From an uncultured Eubacteriales bacterium (GTDB lineage: Bacteria; Bacillota; Clostridia; Christensenellales; CAG-138), in contig UQRU01000126.1 in the NCBI GenBank assembly GCA_900543475.1, positions 1-5,684 on the forward strand: a stretch of DNA of 5,684 nt, in the 5' to 3' direction. Within the stretch, counting starts at the first letter, position 1; each line of letters begins with the position of its first letter. The translations under genes and the position numbers were made by a program. Shown piece after piece: positions 1 through 5,637 of the stretch. The notes beneath the pieces are model-generated. The model was not told where the DNA came from. It made no database searches and saw nothing but the letters and a program-made list of their open reading frames with translations.

Positions 1-120
1 GGCAGGGGGGCGGAGCCGAGCGCCGCCAGTGGCGGAAAAAGCGAGGCGGAAGCCCAGTGAGCAAGGGAGTTGAAGGACGCCGCTTTGGCGGCGACGCGCA
101 ACGACCTTTGCGAACTGCGA
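1..120. other. Non-coding GC-rich spacer with short stem-loops
   Basis: I see no credible gene here; reading frames that cross it are short, arginine- and glycine-rich and unlike any family I know. It contains two small perfect hairpins: CCGCC/GGCGG around 24-35, followed by five A residues, and CGCCGC-TTTG-GCGGCG at 78-93. The segment GGAGCCGAGCG (12-22) and the GGCGGCGACG stretch near 88-97 reappear, diverged and inverted, at the right end of the window, so this may be a member of a dispersed intergenic repeat family. It lies downstream of the minus-strand LytTR/DUF3021 pair. Confidence 0.5.
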
Positions 121-202
121 GGGGGGCTGGCAGCCCCCCGAATGAAACCCCCAACGGGGTCCAGGGGCAGCGCCCCTGGCGGGGCCCGGGGCGGAGCCCC
201 GG
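121..202. repeat. Array of GC-rich stem-loops downstream of DUF3021 gene
   Basis: Four compact inverted repeats follow one another: GGGGGGCT-GGC-AGCCCCCC (121-139, 8 bp), ACCCC/GGGGT (about 148-160, 5 bp), CCAGGGGC-AGC-GCCCCTGG (161-179, 8 bp) and CCGGGGC-GGA-GCCCCGG (186-202, 7 bp). The last begins only 9 bp beyond the stop codon of the minus-strand membrane-protein gene. They could end or stabilise that transcript, but no run of T follows the stems in either direction, so this is not a canonical intrinsic terminator. The style resembles dispersed palindromic repeats seen in spacers of many GC-rich genomes; that family assignment is an inference. Confidence 0.6.
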
Positions 203-211
203 TCACAACGT

Positions 212-610
212 TTACTTTTTAAGGCGTTGGTTGGCCTGCCGGGCGCAACGGCGGTCGTGGAAGAAAAAGCCCAGGTAGATGGCCGCATAGATGGCCAGGA
301 ACAAAGGCGCGACCCCCAGCAGGAGGGAAAGGCCGGCGCCATAGCCCAGGCCATAGGCCACCAGCAAGGTGACGCCCAGACAGATGAGCATATGAAGGGC
401 GGTGGCCAGGGGCAAAGGAAGCCGCTCCCAGTCAAAGAGCATGGAAGAAACGCCGAACACAATGGACGCGCCCAGCCAAGCCATCACCTCCACCAATACG
501 GGGGGTATGGCGCCGGAAAAGGCCAGGGACGCGGCGCACAGGCAGGCGCAGGATATAATGGAACCGATGGCCAGGCCGGTGGCGGCGTAACGGATGATCT
601 TTTGCAGCAT
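212..610 (-). CDS. DUF3021 family membrane protein, LytTR partner
   Basis: This 132-residue protein is almost entirely hydrophobic and reads as four transmembrane helices (about residues 8-30, 42-60, 69-90 and 93-116). A short WER-containing loop follows helix 2, and the C-terminal tail is basic and cytoplasmic (HDRRCARQANQRLKK). Size, helix count and tail match the DUF3021 family, whose genes usually sit directly after a stand-alone LytTR regulator, as here. The start is supported by GGAGGT at 619-624, 8 nt upstream and inside the end of the regulator gene, so the two are probably translationally coupled. In the LytTR regulatory systems of Streptococcus mutans (HdrRM, BrsRM) the membrane partner antagonises the regulator. 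A similar sensing or sequestering role is inferred here; the signal is unknown. Confidence 0.85.
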   Translation of the reverse strand: MLQKIIRYAATGLAIGSIISCACLCAASLAFSGAIPPVLVEVMAWLGASIVFGVSSMLFDWERLPLPLATALHMLICLGVTLLVAYGLGYGAGLSLLLGVAPLFLAIYAAIYLGFFFHDRRCARQANQRLKK

Positions 611-611
611 G

Positions 612-1061
612 TTAGAGCACCTCCATGATAAAATTACGAAAATCCTTCATATATTTGCGGGATATGGTCAGCTGGGTTTTGCCGTCCTTGAGAAAGGCCG
701 TATAATTGCCGCTGAATTCCGCGGCCACGCTGGCAATGTGATGGGCGTTGGCCACCACCCCTTTGCTGATCTGGATAAAGCCCCGGCCCCGCAGTAGGGT
801 GGCTAAGGCGTAAAGCTTCTGCCGGGCCTCGTAGGCCTGGCCTTCCACATAGGCGTATACCCGGCTGCCCTCCGCGGCAAAGTAGGCGATGGCCGCCGGG
901 TCTGTGGGATATTCCCGCTCCCCCTTGTGGAGCATAAGCCGCCCCGCGCCCCCCAGGCCCTGGATGGCCGCCACCAGCAACCGGGCTTCCTGGCTGTTTA
1001 GCTCTCCCCGTATGCACACTTCCAGCTCCCCAAGGGGCGCTTGCTCTAGGCGGATCTTCAT
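612..1061 (-). CDS. Stand-alone LytTR family DNA-binding transcriptional regulator
   Basis: The protein has 149 residues. An N-terminal segment (about 1-45) resembles that of other DUF3021-linked regulators. The LytTR DNA-binding domain (about 48-147) follows, with its hallmark FIQISKGVVANAHHI (95-109), then FSGNY (116-120) and the final strand LTISRKYMKDFRNF (131-144). There is no receiver domain, so phosphorylation by a histidine kinase is not expected; control through the adjacent membrane protein is more likely. The frame stays open upstream to 1250, but ATG at 1061 is chosen because AGGAGG (1072-1077) and overlapping GGAGGGG sit 5-10 nt before it and the upstream residues look non-coding. 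It probably regulates the divergent exporter operon; see the paired repeats at 1219-1249. Confidence 0.9.
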   Translation of the reverse strand: MKIRLEQAPLGELEVCIRGELNSQEARLLVAAIQGLGGAGRLMLHKGEREYPTDPAAIAYFAAEGSRVYAYVEGQAYEARQKLYALATLLRGRGFIQISKGVVANAHHIASVAAEFSGNYTAFLKDGKTQLTISRKYMKDFRNFIMEVL

Positions 1062-1110
1062 GTTGTCCCCTCCTCCTTCTTCGTGGTACGCTACCGGATC
1101 CGTTAAGGTA

Positions 1111-1139
1111 AGTATACGGCCTTTTGCCCGTTTTGTCCC
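1111..1139 (-). promoter_or_regulatory. Predicted promoter of the LytTR/DUF3021 operon
   Basis: On the minus strand GGGACA (-35, 4 of 6 matches) is separated by exactly 17 bp from TATACT (-10, 5 of 6). Transcription would begin near 1104, giving a leader of about 43 nt that carries the strong AGGAGG site of the regulator gene. This placement also argues against any start further upstream in the regulator frame. It is a sequence match only. Confidence 0.5.
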
Positions 1140-1218
1140 TGCCTTTGGGCTGGGTGGTGTTTTTTTTGCTGCGACCCGTCGCTTTTCCCCGGTGAAACGC
1201 CGCCGTCCCTGCGGGCGA

Positions 1219-1249
1219 TGGTTTCCCATTGTCGCCGCCTCGTTTCCCA
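1219..1249 (+). promoter_or_regulatory. Paired direct repeats, candidate LytTR operator
   Basis: TNGTTTCCCA occurs at 1219-1228 and again at 1240-1249, so the copies are 21 bp apart start to start, two helical turns, and on the same face of the DNA. The second copy ends 4 bp before the -35 hexamer of the strongest plus-strand promoter. LytTR regulators characteristically bind two direct repeats of about 9-10 bp with this spacing next to the -35, and a LytTR gene lies next door. The bases only loosely resemble known LytTR boxes (a GTT core is shared), so the match rests on geometry and context. Confidence 0.55.
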
Positions 1250-1253
1250 CAAC

Positions 1254-1282
1254 TTGACAAATATATATTACTTTGGTATCAT
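1254..1282 (+). promoter_or_regulatory. Strong predicted promoter for the exporter operon
   Basis: A perfect TTGACA (1254-1259) is followed after 17 bp by TATCAT (1277-1282, 5 of 6), with a TGn extended -10 at 1274-1276 and an AT-rich spacer. Transcription would begin near 1289, about 290 nt before the adaptor start. TATCAT is repeated 11 bp downstream (1288-1293). The only plus-strand gene it can serve in the window is the adaptor and the genes behind it. Confidence 0.7.
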
Positions 1283-1349
1283 TTTAATATCATCAAAAGA
1301 AAGAAGGGCAGCCCAGCGGGAACCGAAGGGGCTTGGGGTTCGTCGGATA

Positions 1350-1386
1350 AGAATATGAAGGAAAGTTGTCAGATTTCTTATATTCT
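1350..1386 (+). promoter_or_regulatory. Imperfect 13-bp dyad in the leader
   Basis: AGAATAT (1350-1356) pairs perfectly with ATATTCT (1380-1386). Inside it AAG pairs with CTT and AAA with TTT, with single unpaired G residues at 1357 and 1361 and a 9-nt loop (1365-1373). As RNA this would be a long AT-rich hairpin; as DNA it could be an operator. No T-run directly follows, so it is not a standard attenuator. Confidence 0.45.
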
Positions 1387-1452
1387 CGTTAAATTCCTTT
1401 TGGCGGGCTTGTAACGGGCGGGGAACGGCGTATGATTAAGGAGTGGGAGGCG

Positions 1453-1468
1453 CTTACAAAAATGTAAG
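1453..1468. promoter_or_regulatory. Palindrome CTTACA-AAAA-TGTAAG, possible operator
   Basis: This is a perfect 6-bp inverted repeat with a 4-bp AAAA centre, ending 9 bp before the -35 of the proximal promoter. Its centre lies about 52 bp upstream of the predicted transcription start, a usual place for an activator site. The binding protein is unknown. A LytTR protein is less likely because that family prefers direct repeats. Confidence 0.4.
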
Positions 1469-1477
1469 GCAAAGCTA

Positions 1478-1506
1478 TGGACGCAAATTGGGTTTGGCCC
1501 TATAAT
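1478..1506 (+). promoter_or_regulatory. Second predicted promoter, proximal to the adaptor gene
   Basis: TGGACG (1478-1483, 4 of 6) and a perfect TATAAT (1501-1506) are separated by 17 bp. Transcription would start near 1513, about 70 nt before the adaptor start. The -10 overlaps the upstream in-frame ATG at 1505, so that ATG could not be used from this transcript, which supports the start at 1583. Confidence 0.5.
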
Positions 1507-1566
1507 GGATTGGATAAAATCCCGGGAAGGGTTATCATATAAATCGCGCCGCAAGGCGAAAAGATT

Positions 1567-1572
1567 GAGGAG
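1567..1572 (+). promoter_or_regulatory. Ribosome binding site deciding the adaptor start
   Basis: GAGGAG lies 10 nt before ATG at 1583. The in-frame ATG at 1505 has no comparable site and would add a 26-residue arginine-rich stretch untypical of the family. Confidence 0.7.
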
Positions 1573-1582
1573 AAGAAAAAAC

Positions 1583-3541
1583 ATGGAGATCAAGGATTCT
1601 GGCCGGCCGGCCGTGGAAGCGGCGCAGCAGCAAGGCAAGCAGCGGCCACAGAAGCCCCAAAAGCCGAAAAAACCCAGGAAGCCCTGGACAGTAAAGCGCA
1701 TTCTGGTATGGGTAGCCGTGGGGGTGGTAGGGATATTCATAGCCTATTCCTGCGTAGCGGCGCCCATTATGGCGGCCAACGCCTTAAAGGGGCAGGTATC
1801 CGCCTCTTTGGGGGTGACCACCCTACAGGAAAAGGATATACAAAACACCATCGGCGGCACCGGCACGGTGGAAAGCGGGCAGAAGCACTATGTTTACCCC
1901 ACCACCTCAGGGTATTCCGTCATGGAGATCCCGGTGGAAGTGGGAGATACGGTCCAGGCGGGAGATGTGCTGTGCATATTGGACGATAGCGCGTTGGCGT
2001 CCCAGCGGGAAAGCAGCGAGCTTTCCCTGGATCAGAATGTGCGGGCGGCGGATCAGCAGGTAAAAACCGTGCGGGACAGCTATGAAGCCGCGGTGGCCTC
2101 GGTAAAGGACGGCACCAATTCCACCCTGATCTCCGCACAGAGCCAGGTGACCAACGCGTATTACAGCTATCTTTCCGCGGTGGATCAATATAACCAATAC
2201 CAAGATAGCCTCAATCGCGCCAGCGCGGCCCTGTCCACAGCCAAGCAGAGCCTGGAGGCGGCCAACGGGAAGGTGACCGCCATCCAGCAGGCCATCCAGG
2301 AAAAAGAACAGGCGGAGGCCGGCACGGATACTACGGTTCCCGGCGGGGACGTTACCACCCCCGGCACGGACGTTACCACCCCCGGCACGGACGTTACCAC
2401 CCCCGGCACGGACGTTACCACCCCCGGCGGGGACGTTACCACCCCCGGCGGGGACGTTACCACCCCCGGCACGGACGTTACCACCCCCGGCACGGACGTT
2501 ACCAACCCCGGCGGGGAAACCCAATCCGCCGGGGCGGGGGACGCTTCGGCATTGACGGAGGCGGCCATGGCCAGCGGCAGCGCGCCGGCGGCCTCGGCAC
2601 AGAGCAACAGCGGCGGGTATAGGGATATGACCTTAGCGCAGCTGCAAGCCGCCCTACCAGCGGCCCAGGCGGAGCAGGCGGCGGCCCAGACAGCCGTGAA
2701 CGAGGCCCAGGCGGCTTACAATAGCGCCTCCGGCCAGGGCTATAGCCTGTCCCTGGCGGTGGATTCCGCCTATAACGGCTACGTTACGGCCCTCAAGAGC
2801 CTGGACGCGGCCATCGCCTCGGTGGAGACACAGTTGCAATCCAGCGAAAACCAGCTGGATTCCGCTAAGCTGTCCGCCCAGAGCGCCCGGGAGACCCGGG
2901 AGCTGACCCTGGAACAGATGGATGAATCCATGGAAGACCTGGTGATCACAGCCCCGGCAGCGGGGACGGTCACCGCCGTATACGCCACGGTAGGCGGCCC
3001 CAGCACCGGGTTGTTGTTCGTCATCGAGGATGTGGAGGATCTGGTGGTCAAGACCACCATCCGCAGCTATGACGTGGGCCAGGTGCAAGAGGGCATGGAC
3101 GTGACCATCAAGAGCGACGCCACAGGGGACGCCAGCTTTGCAGGCACGGTCTCCTTCATCGCCCCGGCCAGCCAAAAGACCGCCACTGGAGAAACCAACA
3201 CCGCCAATGAGGTTTTCGATGCGGAAGTCAAGGTGCTCAGCCAGGATACGGGCCTGCGCATCGGCATGAGCGTGCGGCTCAACTATGTGCTGGAAGCTGA
3301 AACCGGCGTATTGGCCGTGCCCTATGACGCCGTCTATACCAATGCGTCCGGGCAAAGCTGCGTGATGGCCGCCCGGGACCAGGGCAATGGGAAATACCTG
3401 CTGGAGGAGATCCCTGTCACCACCGGGGTGGAAAGCGATGTGGAGGTGGCCATTTCCGGCCCAGGCATTCAAGCGGGCTTACAGGTGCTCAACGATCCTG
3501 CCGGCAGGCAGGCAGGGGAAGTGGTGACCCTGGTACAATAG
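1583..3541 (+). CDS. MacA/YknX-like ABC exporter adaptor with repeat-bearing hairpin tip
   Basis: This 652-residue protein has a cytoplasmic Lys/Pro/Gln-rich tail (1-39), one transmembrane anchor (about 40-65) and a long extracellular part. A lipoyl (barrel-sandwich) domain is split into halves at about 92-135 and 452-483. Between them lie two coiled-coil arms of about 110 residues each (136-246 and 347-451), joined by a tip insert (about 247-346). A beta-barrel (about 487-570) and a membrane-proximal domain (about 573-640) follow. The cysteine in AYSC does not form a convincing lipobox, so a membrane-anchored rather than lipidated form is likely. It is longer than usual for YknX-type adaptors (about 400 residues), because of longer arms and the insert. 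It should link the downstream permease and ATPase to substrate exit across the wall. It is the first gene of the operon; the ATPase gene follows after 7 nt. Confidence 0.9.
   Translation: MEIKDSGRPAVEAAQQQGKQRPQKPQKPKKPRKPWTVKRILVWVAVGVVGIFIAYSCVAAPIMAANALKGQVSASLGVTTLQEKDIQNTIGGTGTVESGQKHYVYPTTSGYSVMEIPVEVGDTVQAGDVLCILDDSALASQRESSELSLDQNVRAADQQVKTVRDSYEAAVASVKDGTNSTLISAQSQVTNAYYSYLSAVDQYNQYQDSLNRASAALSTAKQSLEAANGKVTAIQQAIQEKEQAEAGTDTTVPGGDVTTPGTDVTTPGTDVTTPGTDVTTPGGDVTTPGGDVTTPGTDVTTPGTDVTNPGGETQSAGAGDASALTEAAMASGSAPAASAQSNSGGYRDMTLAQLQAALPAAQAEQAAAQTAVNEAQAAYNSASGQGYSLSLAVDSAYNGYVTALKSLDAAIASVETQLQSSENQLDSAKLSAQSARETRELTLEQMDESMEDLVITAPAAGTVTAVYATVGGPSTGLLFVIEDVEDLVVKTTIRSYDVGQVQEGMDVTIKSDATGDASFAGTVSFIAPASQKTATGETNTANEVFDAEVKVLSQDTGLRIGMSVRLNYVLEAETGVLAVPYDAVYTNASGQSCVMAARDQGNGKYLLEEIPVTTGVESDVEVAISGPGIQAGLQVLNDPAGRQAGEVVTLVQ
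2321..2509 (+). repeat. 21-bp in-frame tandem repeat (G-T/G-D-V-T-T-P)
   Basis: Eight units of 21 bp run from 2342 to 2509, each GGC-(ACG or GGG)-GAC-GTT-ACC-ACC-CCC. They differ only in the second codon (order G,T,T,T,G,G,T,T for Gly or Thr) and in one Thr-to-Asn change in the last unit. A degenerate ninth unit (GTDTTVP, 2321-2341) precedes them and a partial GGE follows. In the adaptor protein the eight units are residues 254-309. Near-identity at third positions points to recent expansion rather than protein-level selection alone. Because 21 is divisible by 3, copy-number change would lengthen or shorten the protein without a frameshift. Confidence 0.95.
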
Positions 3542-3548
3542 GGGGCCT

Positions 3549-4235
3549 ATGGATAGCATGATCAACATGCGCGGCATCGTCAAGCGCTTTTATATTGGCC
3601 AACCCAATGAGTTGGAGATCCTTCACGGCATCGATCTGGATGTGACGGAAGGGGAATTCCTTTCCATCGTAGGGGCGTCGGGGAGCGGCAAGTCCACCCT
3701 GATGAACCTGATCGGCGCCCTGGACCGGCCCACCAACGGCACCTATTTCCTGGACGGCCAGGATGTGGGCCAGGCGGATGACCTGACCCTTTCCGCCATC
3801 CGGTGTAAAAAGGTGGGGTTTGTGTTCCAGAACTTCAACCTGATCCCCCGCACCAACGCCCTCAAAAACGTGGAACTACCTATGATGTACGCGGGGGTGC
3901 CCCAGCGCCAGCGCACGGAACGGGCCATGGCCCTGCTGGATATGGTGGAAATGGCGGACCGGATGTATCACCAGCCCAATGAGCTTTCCGGCGGCCAGAA
4001 GCAGCGGGTGGCCATTGCCCGGGCCATGGCCAATGATCCGGCCATCGTGCTGGCGGATGAGCCTACCGGCGCCTTGGATTCCAAGACCGGCCGGCTGGTG
4101 ATGGATATTTTCCACCGGCTCAACCGGGACCAGGGCAAAACCGTGATCCTCATTACCCATAACCGGGAGCTGGCCAAGGAAACCGGCCGTATCGTCACCA
4201 TGCGGGACGGTATGCTCTATGAGGAGGGTTGCTGA
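3549..4235 (+). CDS. MacB/LolD/YknY-type ABC transporter ATPase
   Basis: The protein has 228 residues, normal for this family, with every nucleotide-binding element intact: Walker A GASGSGKST (42-50), Q-loop glutamine in FVFQNFNLIP (Q94), signature LSGGQ (146-150), Walker B IVLADEPTG (166-174, catalytic E171), D-loop ALD (175-177) and H-loop histidine in ITHN (H204). It hydrolyses ATP in the cytoplasm to drive the permease encoded next. MacB-type systems work by transmitting this motion to the extracellular domains rather than by passing substrate through the membrane. The start at 3549 follows the adaptor stop by 7 nt. ATG at 3558 is also possible, since the GGGGG at 3541-3545 is rather close to the first ATG and slightly far from the second. 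The gene ends in TGA overlapping the next ATG. Confidence 0.95.
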   Translation: MDSMINMRGIVKRFYIGQPNELEILHGIDLDVTEGEFLSIVGASGSGKSTLMNLIGALDRPTNGTYFLDGQDVGQADDLTLSAIRCKKVGFVFQNFNLIPRTNALKNVELPMMYAGVPQRQRTERAMALLDMVEMADRMYHQPNELSGGQKQRVAIARAMANDPAIVLADEPTGALDSKTGRLVMDIFHRLNRDQGKTVILITHNRELAKETGRIVTMRDGMLYEEGC

Positions 4236-4237
4236 TG
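4221..4237 (+). promoter_or_regulatory. Ribosome binding site and TGATG stop-start overlap
   Basis: GAGGAGG (4221-4227) lies 7 nt before ATG at 4235 and inside the end of the ATPase gene. TGA (4233-4235) and ATG (4235-4237) share one A, so translation of ATPase and permease is probably coupled, suiting a fixed subunit ratio. A TTG at 4229 in the same frame is rejected because it almost touches this site. Confidence 0.8.
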
Positions 4238-5521
4238 GGCCTGGATCTTCGGGAAAACATCCGCATGGCCATGGAAGGCCTGCGGGCCAATAAAATGCGG
4301 TCCCTTTTGACCATGCTGGGCATTATCATCGGCATCGGCTCGGTGATCGGCATCCTCACCGTGGGAGAAGGGCTTTCCTCCACCATCACCGGGGAGATGG
4401 CCGCCCTGGGCGCCCAGAATATCTCCGTGTATTTCCAGGAGCGCGTCGACGATTACGGCGACAACCTCCTGGCTTCCATGACCTCCTGGTGGATCGACGA
4501 GGAGGACGCCTTTACAGACGACATGTTTGCAGCCCTCCAAGCCCAATATCCCGACCTGGTGGGCCCGGTGGCCCTGGACGAGGGATTGGGCGGCGGCCAG
4601 GTGAACAAGGGCCGGGATTATGCCAACATCTACCTGTACGGGGTCAATGAAAACTATCTGCCTCTTTACAATATCGAAATCATCGCCGGCCGGAACCTGC
4701 GGGCAAAGGATAACGAAGGCGCCCGGAACGTGGCGGTGGTATCCGACAAGTTGGTAAACAACATGTTTGACGGCGATATCCAGGCCGCCCTGGGCCAGGA
4801 AGTCCAGGCCACAGTCAACGGGGAAACCTATACCTATACCATCGTGGGCGTATATGAATATAAGCAAAACGCCATGATGAGCGCCATCTCCACCGCCTCG
4901 GATAAGGACATTTCCACCGAACTGTATGTGCCCCTGAACACGGTCAAACGCATCACCGGCACCATGTTGGGCCGCTACCAGTTCGCCACCATCGCCTCCC
5001 TGGGCCAGGATAGCCAGGCTGTGGCCTCCTTGATCCAGGATTTCCTCAACCGCTATTACGCCAATAACCAGGACTTCCAGGTGGGCGTCCTGGCCATGGA
5101 AACCATGACGGATATGGTCTCCTCTACCATGGATACCCTGAGCATCGCCATATCCGTGATCGCAGGGATCTCCCTATTGGTGGGCGGCATCGGGGTGATG
5201 AACATTATGCTGGTGTCCGTTACCGAGCGTACCCGGGAGATCGGCACCCGCAAAGCCCTGGGCGCTACCAATGGCAATATCCGCACCCAGTTCGTGGTGG
5301 AAAGCGTGATCATCTGCCTGGTGGGCGGCCTCATCGGCATCCTGGTGGGGGCGGCCCTGGGCTATCTGGGCAGCTCCCTGCTGGACGCCCCCAGCGGCCC
5401 CACCTTGGGCTCCATCCTGCTGGCCTTTGGCTTCTCCATGGCCATCGGCGTCTTTTTCGGCTACTACCCCGCCAACAAAGCCGCGAACCTGGACCCCATC
5501 GAAGCCCTCCGCTACGAATAG
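4235..5521 (+). CDS. MacB/YknZ-type (FtsX-like) ABC transporter permease
   Basis: This 428-residue protein has the MacB fold. A short cytoplasmic amphipathic start (MGLDLRENIRMAMEGLRANK) leads to TM1 (about 24-44), then a large extracellular periplasmic-core-type domain (about 46-300), and TM2 (302-326), TM3 (354-378) and TM4 (391-412). The family hallmark VGGIGVMNIMLVSVTERTRE (316-335) continues as IGTRKALGA (336-344); this cytoplasmic coupling loop meets the ATPase. The C-terminus GYYPANKAANLDPIEALRYE is also typical. Length is close to YknZ-type permeases, and there is no fused ATPase domain, unlike Gram-negative MacB. A tryptophan pair in an acidic stretch (SWWIDEEDAF, 84-93) lies in the extracellular domain. 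Substrate cannot be read from sequence; antimicrobial peptides or toxic peptides are plausible by analogy to YknWXYZ of Bacillus subtilis, which protects against the SdpC toxin. Confidence 0.93.
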   Translation: MGLDLRENIRMAMEGLRANKMRSLLTMLGIIIGIGSVIGILTVGEGLSSTITGEMAALGAQNISVYFQERVDDYGDNLLASMTSWWIDEEDAFTDDMFAALQAQYPDLVGPVALDEGLGGGQVNKGRDYANIYLYGVNENYLPLYNIEIIAGRNLRAKDNEGARNVAVVSDKLVNNMFDGDIQAALGQEVQATVNGETYTYTIVGVYEYKQNAMMSAISTASDKDISTELYVPLNTVKRITGTMLGRYQFATIASLGQDSQAVASLIQDFLNRYYANNQDFQVGVLAMETMTDMVSSTMDTLSIAISVIAGISLLVGGIGVMNIMLVSVTERTREIGTRKALGATNGNIRTQFVVESVIICLVGGLIGILVGAALGYLGSSLLDAPSGPTLGSILLAFGFSMAIGVFFGYYPANKAANLDPIEALRYE

Positions 5522-5637
5522 GCCCTACGCGGGCGGCGAGCGTCGCGCACTGGCGGGCGCGGTTGCCCGGGGATAGCAGCCCGCGGCGGGCGGTTTATGC
5601 CGCCGCTGCCCTCGTCGCCGCGGACTCCATCCGCTCG
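5522..5637. other. Non-coding GC-rich tail after the permease gene
   Basis: No gene is supported. The stretch is very GC-rich and able to fold: GCGGCGG (5583-5589) can pair with CCGCCGC (5600-5606), and an outer GCAGC (5576-5580) with GCTGC (5605-5609). Its right part, CGTCGCCGCG then CGCTCGGCCCC, is an inverted and diverged counterpart of sequence at 12-97. Confidence 0.45.

Larger units (their letters stand above)
1289..1582 (+). other. Long 5' leader of the exporter operon
   Basis: This stretch of almost 300 bases has no supported gene. It would be transcribed from the promoter at 1254-1282. It holds a dyad at 1350-1386, a palindrome at 1453-1468, a second promoter at 1478-1506 and a small CGCC-GCAA-GGCG hairpin with a GNRA-type loop (1547-1558) just before the adaptor's ribosome binding site. 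A 19-codon frame starting with ATG at 1355 lacks a good ribosome binding site. I do not recognise a known riboswitch class. Confidence 0.45.

Noticed and set aside
1157..1168. T-run at 1161-1168 as a plus-strand terminator
   Set aside because: No strong stem lies directly before it and no plus-strand gene ends there.
1062..1250. 63-codon upstream extension of the LytTR frame
   Set aside because: It has basic, low-complexity residues without family similarity, while a very strong ribosome binding site sits just before ATG 1061 and a minus-strand promoter lies inside the extension.
1366..1394. TTGTCA-N17-TTAAAT as a third plus-strand promoter
   Set aside because: Nine of twelve positions match, but it lies inside the dyad and is weaker than the two other promoters; not listed as a feature.
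1355..1414. 19-codon leader-peptide-like frame (MKESCQISYILVKFLLAGL)
   Set aside because: It lies suggestively in the leader, but no convincing ribosome binding site precedes it and it overlaps the dyad; chance is the simpler reading.
1505..1582. Upstream ATG at 1505 for the adaptor
   Set aside because: It overlaps the -10 TATAAT, has no ribosome binding site and adds an arginine-rich stretch; ATG 1583 has GAGGAG at a proper distance.
2321..2509. CRISPR array
   Set aside because: The units are directly adjacent without spacers and lie in frame inside a coding region; it is a coding tandem repeat.
1907..2607. Minus-strand repetitive frames across the 21-bp repeat
   Set aside because: They are shadows: a 21-bp repeat without stops stays open in several frames. 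The plus-strand adaptor has clear domains on both sides in frame.
2654..3472. Long minus-strand frame opposite the adaptor
   Set aside because: It is His/Gly-rich, with composition typical of the antisense of a GC-rich gene; no start signal and no recognisable family.
4217..4867. Long minus-strand frame opposite the permease
   Set aside because: It is antisense to a well-supported permease with conserved motifs; no ribosome binding site or family match.
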